From NCBI GenBank assembly GCA_029204225.1, contig CM055092.1, positions 71,806,308 to 71,870,307 on the forward strand: DNA of 64,000 bases, given 5' to 3'. The stretch comes from Diphasiastrum complanatum. Taxonomy: Eukaryota; Streptophyta; Lycopodiopsida; Lycopodiales; Lycopodiaceae. Below the pieces are notes generated by a model. It searched no databases and was not told where the DNA came from. It worked only from the letters and a program-made list of their open reading frames with translations. A program made the translations under genes and the position numbers. Shown in pieces: positions 22,240-34,252 of this stretch (position 1 is the first letter of the stretch; the number at the start of each line of letters is the position of its first letter).

Positions 22240-23415
22240 TTACGAGTTTACCATTGAAAATGAATCTGAAGTTTGAAAGTACATCATCTTGTAGGAGCAA
22301 TATTCCCGCCTGATGTAGTTTAGACTCCAATCTTCTTCCACCTCAACACACGTCAAAACGGCATCATTGTATATAATTTTCATCTTTTTTCGTTTTAAAT
22401 GTCCACTGGCTTCCAAGTCTTGATCGAGTGGCACCCATTTACCTTTATATTTTTTCCATCTTTGATAATGGAAGCATAAGCTCAACATTTGTTTTTCAAT
22501 TTGATAACGAAAGCACATGGAAGACATTTTAATTCTGCATCTGATCTTTTGTCCCAGCCTTCATCCATAAGTTCAGATAATAAACTATTTGATAAATTTT
22601 TGCATACAAACATCGTTGGGGTTTTGTGTACATTGACACTTGAAAAGAAATCCACAAATATATTCAAGAAAATAAACTACCTCAATCTGACTATTTTTTA
22701 TCTTGTGCTCATTTTTAATGAATTTTTTACATCATTATATATCTTGCAACGAAATGATTCTGAAGCTGTAGCATCTGGTGCAATCCATTCATCACTTTCA
22801 AAACTAGGTAATGGAATTGGTACTATTTGTCCAAAATTTTCTTTTGTATCAAGAATGTACATTAATTCATAAAAAAAGATCCCACTATCAACTAGATCTT
22901 TTGCAGTTCTACCTTGATATTGCAGCTGTCCAATATCAGTGTGAATAACATCTAACACACCTGCTAAAGATCCACTCGGCTCCCATTCATTTATGTTGGA
23001 TGGATATAAATCTGCAAGAGAAAATTGATCAGATTGGCAAGTTTACTATTAGATGTTTATGAATGACAAAAATCAAAGTATAAAAAATATCAATACTCAA
23101 AGTTGCTTTTTTTGTGATCTTGACGGTTGAATCCTTGCACATTTATTTCTGAATGCATATATACATGTTGGACTAGAATTTCAGAAATAGATTTTCCTCC
23201 TGATGATGTTCTGAAATCTAAAATTCTGGTCTTCCAATAAGATCAAAATGATAGTTTTGACTTTTCCTTTTTCGAAATGCTCCTCTTGATGATGGATGCA
23301 TCAAAACCCAAGAGTTTTTTGAATATTTTCTTGGCACCCATAATCCATTATCATCTATCTCATTGAATAGAAGCACATAGTCGATTGAGGAGCACAACTT
23401 CCTTGATGGCGCCAT
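22240..23415 (-). pseudogene. Unknown multi-exon gene, convergent with the H3-like gene
   Basis: From ATG 23415 on minus: MAPSRKLCSSIDYVLLF, DDNGLWVPRKYSKNSWVLM and a basic RGAFRKRKSQNYHFD. After a frameshift, TSSGGKSISEILVQHVYMHS follows. An intron with acceptor TTTTCTCTTGCAG precedes an exon at about 23012 (NINEWEPSGSLAGVLDVIHT, then DSGIFFYELMYILDTKENFG and WIAPDATASESFRCKIY). A further part near 22667 reads FFSSVNVHKTPTMFVCKNL, and after another shift GKWVPLDQDLEASGHLKRKK and CVEVEEDWSLNYIRREYCSY. No known domain is apparent. The gene is about 350 codons long with at least two frameshifts. Confidence 0.4.
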
Positions 23416-23897
23416 TTGTAATTTGCATGCAAAAATCTGAAACAATGAACTATGAATCTGAAAATTTGCGTAGACAAAAAGCCATGAATCTGAGAAAATG
23501 TATTGGCAAAAATTTGAAACACTGATCTATTTGACGCCACAAATTAACTCTGTTTAACTCTATTAACCATGATTTGACAATGCATATACATTAATGGTAC
23601 ATCGATTTTCTCATCTCAACCATCTGTCATATTCATTTTCAATATTTTTGGGTCTCTTTGGGCAGTGATGAGCTGGAAGAGTAGGCCTCATACCAATAGC
23701 ATTTCCACATGCTGCTCGATGAAACAACGATATATTTTAAAAGTTTTATTTTATTTATATTTGGAAAATTCTACGTTATGTAGAACCTCGATTTTAAGGT
23801 TTCAATTGGTCCACATGACAACAAAAATAAGAAAAAAAAAAAAACAGCATCTTTTTCAAAGGCCCTCTTCGGGCTCTAAGTTTCTCTAATTTGAAAA

Positions 23898-24829
23898 TGG
23901 TCTTTGGTGAGTTGAGGGGAGCTATCAAGGGTAATACCAAGCAGCAATTTGTGGCTAGGCCTCTTCTCTCTCTCCTTCTCTCTTATCCGCTTCATATCTA
24001 GAGGACATGATCCGTGGGTTCAATGCCGATTCCGTGTTGTCTGTCTACGAAGAGGCACCGGCCGAGTCATCTCACCTGGCCTCAAGCTCACACAGTCGCC
24101 ATCGTGTACGCAATGAAGTCGTTATACTTGACTCGCCTCTCATGCACGTCGCCGGACTAGACAAACCTCTTCAGCTGCGCTTCCACACCCTGCTGCAATT
24201 CGCATTGAACTCTCCATCCCCCAACCCATTGATGCTTCCCTCGTCTTTGTTTCCTCACAGGGTCAATTTGTGACCATTGGATCCACATTCCAATCATAGC
24301 TGCCCAAGCCGCCTCACCCCCACAAACTCGAGTGATTTCACCAAATACCCAAGCTTTTGTGGATATGTACGATGATTTCAACCCCTTGGAGCCAGATGAG
24401 AATTTTGAGTTGCACAAATGCCCAGGGCTCTTTGATCCCCAATCCCCTGGAAAAGGATTTGAATAGTTCCATGACAGCTCTACAGTTTTTTATTTTTTCA
24501 TTCCAGATAGATCAGCAAGATTAGGTCGAAGTAGCACCAGATACCATCGGGGTTGCTCATGCTGTTCCGTCTCCAAAGCAGTTCGATGCCATGGTGCTAG
24601 AAGGATTTGAGGAAGACCATATCTTTTAATAAGAAGAACTGGCACAACATCAACGCCAAACAAGCACAGTTCTTGCAAGTGTGGTTCATGCTATTATTAC
24701 ACCAACAACAACCCACGTGGATTGTGGTGATGCATTGGGTTTAGTCTCTAATGTGGCGCAAGTGATCCAGACCATGTTAGGTGAGAAGAAAGGTATGGAA
24801 ACACGCATATCTGACCTGAGATCAGAGAA
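23898..24829 (+). pseudogene. Coiled-coil protein frame, 5' part (interrupted by Copia)
   Basis: Coding-like sequence in changing frames: MVFGELRGAIKGNTKQQFVA from 23898, then MIRGFNADSVLSVYEEAPAE from 24007 and a serine/proline-rich region. It ends with GDALGLVSNVAQVIQTMLGE and METRISDLRSEN just before the Copia 5' LTR. The family is unknown. The last heptads join directly to the part beyond the Copia element at 31157 once one GAGAA copy is removed. Confidence 0.45.
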
Positions 24830-25864
24830 TGAAGAAACATAACGTTTCTATTACCAAAGCTTTGTTAGCTTTCAACCCTCAGTCTGACGAAAAGACACGA
24901 AGCGAAAAAGTTTGTGAACATCACAAAAAGACACAAAGCGAAAATGTTCGCGAACACCCTGACAAAGAGATACGAACGCGAAAAGTTCGCGAAAGAAAAT
25001 TATTCGTGATACAGCAGGAGAAAGTCAGACGAAGCGAAAGTCAAACAGCTCGAAGCGACACAAAAGTCTTCACCACACTTTTCGACCTTCACGCTCCAAA
25101 GGATCAGGAAGATCATGCAAGTACCATGAAGTACAAAACCCTGATCTGATATGATGATGTTAGTGGAAGAGCGTTAGGACGTGCCTAACCCATTTCTCTT
25201 TTAGTTTATGATTAGCCATAGATTGTTTAGTCTATCTAATCTGGTGTGCTACTCTAAATATATAAGATACATACAGTAGCAAATAGACAACACACAGAGT
25301 ACAAGTAGAAGTCCGCCTGTGAGCGAGACAAGTTTTGTGAGCAGGATCCATAGAGATCCAAGAAGTCTGCTAGTAAGCGAGACATTACTCATGGGAGAAC
25401 ATTGCTTCTCTCATGCCAACGCGTTGTGTGGTTCTATCATATAGTGCTCGAAAAGTAAGAGGATCAATAGATGATACTATAACTATTATGCACATATCAC
25501 TCTTAATTTTGTTTGATCTTGAATGAATTATTATTTGCTATTGCTTGTGTATCTCACTCACTTGTTTTATCTATTCTGTACACTGATTCAGTTTTCTTGA
25601 ATGCTATATTAATCTAAAACGTAGGTCAGTAGTGTCTGTCTACATTCTGGAGAATTGTAGGAATGATATAGTCGGCAATGACCACCAATCATATCTGAAA
25701 TCCATCCAAATTGTTCTTTTTTCGCGATTGATTTGATTTCGCTTCAGCAATGTCAATATCAGAACTCGTTCAAGTTTCGTCTCGTTTCGTTTAGTTTCAT
25801 TTCGTTTCGTTTTAGAGTTTGATTGATATTTGCAATTCACGTTTCACAATGATTCTCCAAATCA
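24830..25864 (+). repeat. Copia 5' LTR
   Basis: Starts TGAAGAAACATAAC and ends AATCA. Contains a TTTCG-rich simple repeat near 25769-25815, also present in the 3' LTR, and TATA-like CTAAATATATAAG near 25253. Confidence 0.92.
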
Positions 25865-25865
25865 G

Positions 25866-25877
25866 TGGCATCAGAGC
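25866..25877 (+). other. Copia primer-binding site
   Basis: TGGCATCAGAGC, one base from the LTR end. It has one mismatch (C for T) to the initiator tRNA-Met complement. Confidence 0.85.
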
Positions 25878-25976
25878 CCACCTGTCATAGTCTGACATAG
25901 CCAGAAAGCTATCAGATCTAAGAGGCTAAGCATTCAAACAAATAATCATCAACAAGTGAGAACACAATTCACAGCA

Positions 25977-28900
25977 ATGGCTTCGATAAGCAGCATACAA
26001 TCCAAGATCTGTACAATCCTCAATTCATCAGGATCTAACTTCCTATCATGGAAGGTTAAGACTTCACTGATACTAAAGAGAGAAGGATTATTTCCCTGGG
26101 TAGATGGCACCGAGGAGATGCCTACAACAACAGGCGAGGAGCTACGTGAATGGAGGGAGAAGAATGACAAGGTAGTAGCCGTGTTATCTTCATCCATCGA
26201 GGATAGTCTAACTCTTGAACTGGCTACAATCTCTAAAGCAAGGGAGATGTGGGATACATTACTCACAAGATTTCAGACGAAATCACGTAGTCAGATCATG
26301 CTGCTCAAAGATCAGCTAACAAACCTGTAGTGGAATGGCAAAGACCTCACTTCCTTTATTAGGAAGATGAAGGGTCTATTCCTTTCACTACACAATTTTG
26401 GAGCAGAAAATGCAATGTCAGTAGAGAAGCAGCTTACATATCTATTGAGAGCCTTATTAAGATCCTTCCAGACAACTAGAACGCTGCTAGCAAAGGATCC
26501 TACATTGACACTTGAAAAGGCTATTGTCGATATTCGAGAAGAAGTCGAAGCTTGAGAGCACCTTGATCACAAAGATGCTTCTGACCAAGCTCTCTATAGT
26601 AACAAGGAGAAATCAAAGAAGCAATTCAAGCCTAAGAGGGAGTCAGATCGAAGGCAAGATCGAGATCAGCAAGCAGAAGAAGCCAGCAAAGGCAAATGAA
26701 AGAACAAAGGAAGGTCAAAATAGCAGAGTGGAGACAATAAGACATGCATGAGATGCAAACGCGAAGGACGTAATGTCAATGTCTTGGCTTAATCCGAAAA
26801 TTGAGTGTATCCACTGTCATAAGAAGGGCCATGCAGCCATGGATTACTGCCAGATATCAAGAAACAAATCAGCTCAAAGTAGACATGAGAACAACAATAG
26901 TTCATCTTATGTCAAGGAGCCAGAGAGCTCAAAGATGGGCAAAAAAAGATCGAATCATGGGAATTCGACCGCCTATATCTGTGCAGACATGTGTGCAGTA
27001 TCAATGCTTGACACATAAGAGGTAATTCTTGATTCAGGAGCTACCTCGCAATTCGTTACATCAAGACGAATAATGTTTGATTTTTGAAGTGCAGATCCAT
27101 CAAGATTTATCGTTCTTGGAGACGGATCAAAGCATCAAGTGGTGGCATGTTTATTCATGTGCATTTAGCATCTTCTTGATTAACTGACGCAGAATGAGTG
27201 TACAGCGGCAAGAATAGCTAATGTAGGGATGCGTGTGACGTTCTCAGATGAAACATGCAACATTGTTGATGCAAGTACCAGTACGCACATCACTCAAGGA
27301 AGAAGAAAACATGTATCACTTAAACGTACGCCTACTTGCAGATCAAGTACATCTAGATACTCTATGGCACATGAGACTATGCCATATGAATTCAATGGCA
27401 CTATATCAAGCAACCCATCATGGAACAATCACAAGGGTGAGCATCTCAAATGCAACTAGTTCGATGATCTGTGATGCATGTCTGAAGGGTAAGATGTCAC
27501 GTACTACTTTTGTCAAAGACTCCTACAGAACTACAAAGATTTTGGAGCTGTACATTCTAACATCTATGGACCTTTCAACGTGATCTCAGTAGGAGGCTCA
27601 AAGTATTATATAACCTTTATTGATGATTACAGTAAGTTTGCCATAGTCTACTTTATTCACAATAAATCAGAAGCATTTGACAAATTCACAGAATATGTGA
27701 ATTGGACCGAAAGATGCACTGGTAATAAATTGAAGCAGATCAGAACAGATCGAGGTGGAGAATACATCTCGAATCGATTTACTGACTTATGCAATGATCG
27801 TGGTATCATTCACAGAAGAATTGCATCTTGCACACCGCAACACAACGGTGTTGCAAAAAGAAAGAACATGACTCTAATGGAAGCTGCTAGGTGTATGATG
27901 GCCTATTCAAAGGCTCCAAAAGTGTTGTGGGCTGAAGCAGTAGCTATAGCTGCTTACATTCAGAACATGATATGAAAGTCTGGTGTTCCTCACATGACAC
28001 CACACGAATTATGGTGGGGTAGAAAACCCAATTCGACTCACATCCATATCTTTGGCTGTGCAGCTTATGCACATGTTCCTGATAAGCTTTGAAAGAAGCT
28101 TGATGAGAAAGCAGAACATGGATATCTTGCAGGATATGACAATCATTCATCATACTACAGAGTCTATATTCCAGAGACAAACACAGTGAAGACATTCAGA
28201 GATGTCAAATTTGATGAGAGCAGAACGATGGCCAATAATGATCTTGTCAGTTATGAAGTCCTTGGAAGATAGTACTATGATCTACCAACTGTGACAGAGG
28301 GAGCAGAGGATGAACACTCAGACGAAGATGTTCGAGTCGCACCTCATTTGAGTGACGAATCAGATGAAGAAAGATTCGCAAGCCAGCTTATTACTACAAT
28401 ACATGTAAACTGAAATGGTTCCGAACCTAGCAGAGCAGACAAAGGCAAAGGCATTGCAGTTCTTGAAGGATCTCCTAGAAGATCAACAAGAGAACGAAGA
28501 TCGCCAGCAAGATTTGTGCCAGACATCTCAGCTTGTACATCAAAAAGTTTTGTGGATTCAGTGGAGAACCACAAACATTCGAGAAAGCGATTGAATGTCC
28601 AGAGAAGGACAAATGGATCCAATCCATGAACAAGGAGATGGAATCCATGAGGAAGAATCAGGTATGGACATTGCAGCCATTACCAGATAAGCGAAAGACT
28701 GTAAAATGCAAGTGGGTATACAAGCTGAAGTATGGACCGAATGGAGATATATCTAAATATAAGGCAAGACTTGTAGTGAAGGGGTTTTCTTAGAGATATG
28801 GTATTGACTATGCTAAGACCTTCTCTCCTATTATGAAACATTCATCCCTATGTTTACTGTTTGCATATGCAGCTGCTTATGATCTTAGGATTCACATTGT

Positions 28901-30073
28901 GGACGAAAAGACAGCGTTCTTGCATGGCGAGCTAGACGAGGAAGTCTACATGGATCAACCTCCAAGCTACGTTTCGAACACTTCCTACTTTTGCATGTAG
29001 AATGCATAGGAGTATCTATGGTTTGAAGCAGTCAGTGCGACAATGGTATAAAAAGAAAGATCAACCCCTCAAGTCTTTCAGATTCAAGCCACTAGTTGCT
29101 GATTCTAATGTTTATGTAAGAATTACAGATGGGAAGATCATCATTGTAGCTGTGTATGTGGACGACACTCTGATACTATGCAAGAGTGAGGAGCTTATTG
29201 TTGAGGTGAAGTATGATATCTTGAAACATTTTGAAGACCTAGGAGAAGCCAGATGTTATCTTGGCTTACAGATTGACAGGGACTATAAGGGAGGTAAGTT
29301 GTACCTTCACTAGTCCAGATATACCCAAAAAAGCCTAGAAGATTTCAGGATGCTGAGTTGCAAAGGAGCAGATACTCACAGTCCTGACGAATGAAGACTG
29401 TTCGAAGACTGAAGAAGAAAGAGAGTTGATGCAGCTTACACCATACAAGAAGCTGATCAGATCGTTGATGTACCTTACAGATAACACACATCCTGATATC
29501 GCTTATGTCGTGTTCAAGATGAGCCAATTCTGTACAAATCCAAAATCAACTCATTGGAAGATTGTGAAACAAATTTTGCAATACCTCCAATCAACGAAGG
29601 ATTTTGATTTGTGTTATTCTCGTGATGCAGGGTTCCAGATGCTTTCCTATAGTGATGCTAGCTGGGCATCTCCCAAGGATGACTACAAAAGTGTCTCAAG
29701 AGGATGCACCATCACGTCAGAAGCATCAATTCTCTGGGTCAGCAAGAAGCAGACCATTGTGGCTCAGTCATCCTGCGAAGCAGAGTATGTTGTAGCAGCA
29801 AAGATGGCTAATGAAATCATTTGGCTAAAACAGTTCCTCGACGAACTAGGCGAAGCAGAGAATGAGCCTCTGATTTTGCAGATGGACAATACATCTGCAA
29901 TACATCTGACAAAGGATCCTGTGTTTCACTCAAGAACGAAACACATCGCAATCAAGTATCACTTGATAAGGGATATGATCGAGATGAAGATGCTGCAGAC
30001 TATCTTCATTGAAACAAAAGAGATGGTGGCTGACATTTTCACAAAGGTCTTAGACAAAGGTCTGTTTGAGAAA
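25977..30073 (+). pseudogene. Copia Gag-Pol, degraded by stop codons
   Basis: Starts ATG 25977. Gag (UBN2 type) has GSNFLSWKVKTSLILKREGL and a zinc knuckle CIHCHKKGHAAMDYC near 26810. The protease trace is ILDSGATSQFV (27030). The GAG-pre-integrase has LWHMRLCHMN and ICDACLKGKMSRTTF (27360-27510). The integrase core has YYITFIDDYSKFAIVYFIHN, IRTDRGGEYISNRF, CTPQHNGVAKRKNMTLMEAA and LWWGRKPNSTHIHIFG. RT starts near 28570 (CKWVYKLKYGPNGDISKYKA) and keeps YVDDTLIL (29154). RNase H has LSYSDASWASPKDD, SSCEAEYV and HSRTKHIAIKYHLIRD, ending 30076. In-frame stops at usual Gln or Arg positions fit CAG-to-TAG or CGA-to-TGA change. It cannot encode a working polyprotein. Confidence 0.92.
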
Positions 30074-30112
30074 TAGAGGAGCAGTCTTGGAGATTTCAAG
30101 CTACTACGCTTT

Positions 30113-30122
30113 GAGAGGGAGC
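30113..30122 (+). other. Copia polypurine tract
   Basis: GAGAGGGAGC directly before the 3' LTR. Confidence 0.75.
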
Positions 30123-31156
30123 TGAAGAAACATAACATTTCTATTACCAAAGCTTTGTTAGCATTCAGGCCTCAGTCTGACGAAAAGACATGAAGCAAAA
30201 AAGTTTGTGAATATCATGAAAAGACACTAAGCAAAAATGTTCGCGAACACCTTGACCGTAGATACACGAACGCGAAAAGTTCGCGAAAGAAAATTATTCG
30301 TTATACAGCATGAGAAAGTCAAACAGCTCAAAGCGACAGAAAATCTTTGTGACACTTTTTGACCTTTACGCTCCAAAGGGTCAAGAAGATCATGCAAGTG
30401 CCATGAAGTACAAAACCCTGATTTGATATGATGACGTCAGTGGAAGAGCGTTAGGACGTGCCTAACCCATTTCCCTTTTAATCCATGATTAGTTATAGAT
30501 TGTTTAGTCTATCTAATCTGGTGTGCTACTCTAAATGTATAAGATACATACAGTAGCAAATAGACAACACACAAAACACAAGTAGAAGTCTGCTTGCGAG
30601 CGAGACAAGTTTTGTGAGCAGGATCCATAGAGATCCAAAAAGTCTGCTAGTAAGCGAGACATTACTCATGGGAGAACATCGCTTCTCTCACACCAACGCG
30701 TTGTGTGGGTCTGTCATATAGCGCTCAAAAAACAAGAGAATCAATAGATGATATTATAGCTAGTACGCACATATCACTCTTAATTTTGTCTGATTTTGAA
30801 TGAATTATTATCTGCTATCGCTTGTGTATCTCACTCACTTGTTTTATCTATTCCGCACACTAGTTCAATTTTGTTGAATGCTATATTAATCTAAATTGTA
30901 GGTCAGCAATGTCTGTCTACATTCTGGAGGATTGTAGGAATGATATAGTTGACAGTGACCAGTAATCATATCTGAAATCCATCTGAATTGTTTTTTGTTC
31001 ATGATTAATTTGATTTCGCTTCAACAATGTCAATATCAGAACTCGTTCAAGTTTTGTCTCATTTCGCTTCGTTTTGTTCAGTTTCATTTCATTTCGTTTT
31101 GTTTCAAAGTCTGATTGATATTTGCAATTCGCGTTTCACAACGATTCTTCGCATCA
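30123..31156 (+). repeat. Copia 3' LTR
   Basis: Begins TGAAGAAACATAACATTTC and ends GCATCA; partner of 24830-25864. Confidence 0.92.
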
Positions 31157-32466
31157 GAGAATACGCTTATCAGCCAAAAAGTTATTTAGTTGAACCGGGA
31201 GCTCAAGATTGCCAAGCAATATGAGGCAAAGTCCGAGGCCGAGCTAAAGAAAGCCCAACAAAGAGTTGACTCTCTAGAAGGCTATGTGGGAACTCTTCAG
31301 GATGCATTGACGACAGCCCAAGACCAAGTGGACAACGCGGTCCAAGACGCTAAACAACAGGTCTTGCTATTGGCTAGTCAATTGGACATGGCTGAACTGG
31401 AACGCAAACGTTTTCAAGGTGAATTGGATGTGACCACCCTTGAATGCAATTCTTATCTCCAGACACAAGTGCTTGATCATCCAGTCACACCAGAAGAAAT
31501 CAGATACTTGTTCAGGAAAGTTGAAACCTACTGCACTTCATTGGTAGGATTTCAAAAAAAAATTGATAAACTCAAACGTATGACAACAACTGAGTTGGCA
31601 AAGGCAAAGGCAATCAATTGTCAAAGATTATGAAAAGACAATCGCTCAAGTTTTGGAAGCTCGGCCTCAAATTTCAGTACCTGTGATGTGGCAGTTCTCG
31701 TCTCAACAACATGATCAGGGAGGCTTGGATACAGGGTTTGACGGGCTAGGAATACAAGACATACCAGATGACCAGGCCATGGAAGAAGATTCGTCAATTT
31801 CAAGGCCCAGGCCATTGTTTCAGAAACTCATCACCATCGAGGACCACATTCAAGCGTTTCTCCAACAGCATCCGCATGAGTCCTCGAGGAGTGGATGAAT
31901 TATCAAATTTAAGACCTCTGAGATAGAGGTGGGCAAGGACAAGCTACCAGCATTGGGAGAGCAGCCGACATGGAGGACCATTGTATTTGAGAAAAATCTG
32001 GATTTCATCATAAGTTATGTTGCCAACCCTCGCCAATTGCGGGTAGATCCTTATTATTTGCCGATGCTAAGAAGGATTAAATGGAAAGATTTGGGAATTG
32101 CAATGGACAAAATCGATATCCATATCCCAAATTGGCCCATAATTCACCAAGTGTACAGTTGACAAATAGCAGTGGATTTCAACCTGGCCTTACAATTTTA
32201 TGCGGCCGAGTAAAGACATTTGCCAGTTCCGACAGTTAGGCAATCTGCGCATTTTTCGAATCAGAGTTCAAGATCAATTGCCACTTGCTAGATTATATTA
32301 TCGTGCCGCGATGATGGGTGGAATGTGGGAATCCAGATTTACGGCATGGACTACTTCGAAATGGATTGTCGGGGCCAATAAGTGCTTTTTACCGTGCAAG
32401 AAAAATTTCAATATGGCGCACCTTGAATTCATGGAGAAAGCACAATACCATTTGATCAAAGTTTGA
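31157..32466 (+). pseudogene. Coiled-coil protein frame, 3' part
   Basis: Continues the 24-kb frame after the Copia insertion. LNRELKIAKQYEAKSEAELK, RVDSLEGYVGTLQDALTTAQ and QQVLLLASQLDMAELERKRF form about 100 residues of heptad-rich coiled coil. Frame breaks follow. Later blocks are IPDDQAMEEDSSISRPRPLF, VDPYYLPMLRRIKWKDLGIA, DKIDIHIPNWPI, then PSKDICQFRQLGNLRIFRIR and MMGGMWESRFTAWTTSKWIV to a stop at 32466. I do not recognise the protein. Long coiled coils of this kind occur in uncharacterised gag-like mobile-element proteins as well as host proteins, so the origin is open. Confidence 0.45.
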
Positions 32467-32542
32467 CGCGAGGCTAATCAAAGCCTGAAATGAATAAATC
32501 TTGCGAGGTGTTGTGGAACCACCACCAATTTTGGTGGGGAAT

Positions 32543-33066
32543 TGTTATGTCCATGACCAGTACATAGGATATAGTATACTCCTAGTCTTGGATACACATT
32601 ACTCCAGTGAAACAAGCTGTTAGTTATGCCATGTCATACTGGACGTGAACCAAAAGTAACTAATATCCTTGTGAGGCCCAGAACACACTAAGTGGAGTTT
32701 AGACAAGGTAATGAGACAGTGTATGCATGTGTAGAGTTATCAATAGCAATTCTATGAATAGTTGGTCCATTCATAGAACTCTATTCTAGGTGAATCTATG
32801 TATAGGAAACATAGGGCTATGAATGGCTATGTGCCCAGGATGCATTAGGCTCTATATAAGAGGACCAAACTCGCCCTACTCCTCATCATGGTTTTTGATT
32901 CATTGTCAGGCTCTCACTCTACATTCATGCTTCTTGTTCCTTGGCTTGGGGGTGAGGCTTCTAGAGATTGATTGGATGCTTCTACTTGGTTGGGTGGTTT
33001 CTCCACAGTGTGTTATCCTTTTGTGTTTAGGATCTGTAAGCAGGATCTAAGGAGCTTCCCTTATAG
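32543..33066 (+). repeat. Gypsy 5' LTR
   Basis: Begins TGTTATGTCCATGACC; the TATA box CTATATAAG lies at 32852-32860. The right edge is set by the adjoining primer-binding site; a terminal CA is not preserved there. Confidence 0.65.
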
Positions 33067-33078
33067 TGGTATCAGAGC
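33067..33078 (+). other. Gypsy primer-binding site
   Basis: TGGTATCAGAGC, an exact initiator tRNA-Met complement. Confidence 0.88.
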
Positions 33079-34252
33079 AAGGCTTACAAGCTTGGAGAGG
33101 TGGTGTTTTTCATTGGAGCTTGGTGGTATTCAACTAGTATTCTCATCCATCCAAGGAGAGGAGCAAGGTTGCAAGTTGGTGGATCTTCCCAAATTCAATT
33201 TGCATGTTCCATATCTCTCTCAAGTTTCATTGTGTTTATGGCGAATTGTGCTAGGAAATCAATTTTGGTGTCTTTTTTGGAATGTGTAGCTCAAAACTAG
33301 TGAAGGATTTGAAATTTCCAGCAAGTTAATTTACTTTGAAATAGTTGAAGTTTGCATGTTGGATCTTTCCATGTATTTGGATTCTAGGCTCTTTTGTGGC
33401 CAAATTTGGCTTTTTTTCCATGTTTTTGGCACAAAATTGAGGGTAGAATTCAAAATCCAGCAAGATTAGATCAATTGATTGGCTGTAACTCTGTATTTTG
33501 GATTGCATGTGGATTTGGAAAATGTTCTTGCCATCAATTTCCAATTGTGCATGGTGAAAAAACCCAGAAAGGGCTAAAATTCATGATTTTTGCTTGTTTT
33601 TTCATGAAATTGGATGGTAAGAAGTTGTTAAACATCAATTGAAACTGGGAAAAGATGAATCATAGTCTTTTGAAGCTGTCCTAGAAGTTAGAGCCAAGAA
33701 TTTCAGCGATTGGATTTGTAGGAAGTCAAAAAGTGTCAAAAATTGACCAATTTTGGTGAATTTTGGAGGATGGATTTTTCTAAATCCATAAGAGGATCAT
33801 TCTGGATTTTTTCTAACATGATTTATATTCCTTTTCACCTTCCCAGCAAGATATCAGACCTGTATATTGATGAGTTGAGGCTTATGTTTCAATTCCATCA
33901 ATTTTGTAGCAATTTTGACTTCTAGAAACCAAGAAATCATGGTTCTCAGCCCATATTGCTTCATAGGATCTGTATCAAGGCTTCGTAGAACTCTTTTTGA
34001 CCATTTAAGACTGTTTGGATCATCAATTTTAGGCTTGCTTGAGTGTTTGCATGTTTTTGGACATATTGTTCTAGAAAAAGTGCGCCCTCTTGCAGCTTAA
34101 TTGGTTGTTCTGAACTCGCACATGTGAGTCCTAGGTGGCAAGCTGATCTGGCAAGTGAGTCAATTTCAGTCAATTTTTTGGTCAATAGTACTTCACTATG
34201 AGTTAATCTGATAGTAACTAGATTTAGTAATTTCCAGGATAGATATATCGAG
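33079..34252 (+). other. Gypsy untranslated leader
   Basis: About 1.2 kb of AT-rich sequence between the primer-binding site and gag, without a supported gene. Confidence 0.6.

Larger units (their letters stand above)
24830..31156 (+). mobile_element. Full-length Copia LTR retrotransposon, TSD GAGAA
   Basis: LTRs 24830-25864 and 30123-31156 (1035 and 1034 bp) enclose gag, protease, integrase, reverse transcriptase and RNase H in the Copia order. Flanking duplications GAGAA are at 24825-24829 and 31157-31161. The LTRs show far more differences than those of the gag-only element, mainly C/T and G/A changes, so this copy is older. The reading frame carries many stops. It split a coiled-coil reading frame. 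Confidence 0.95.
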
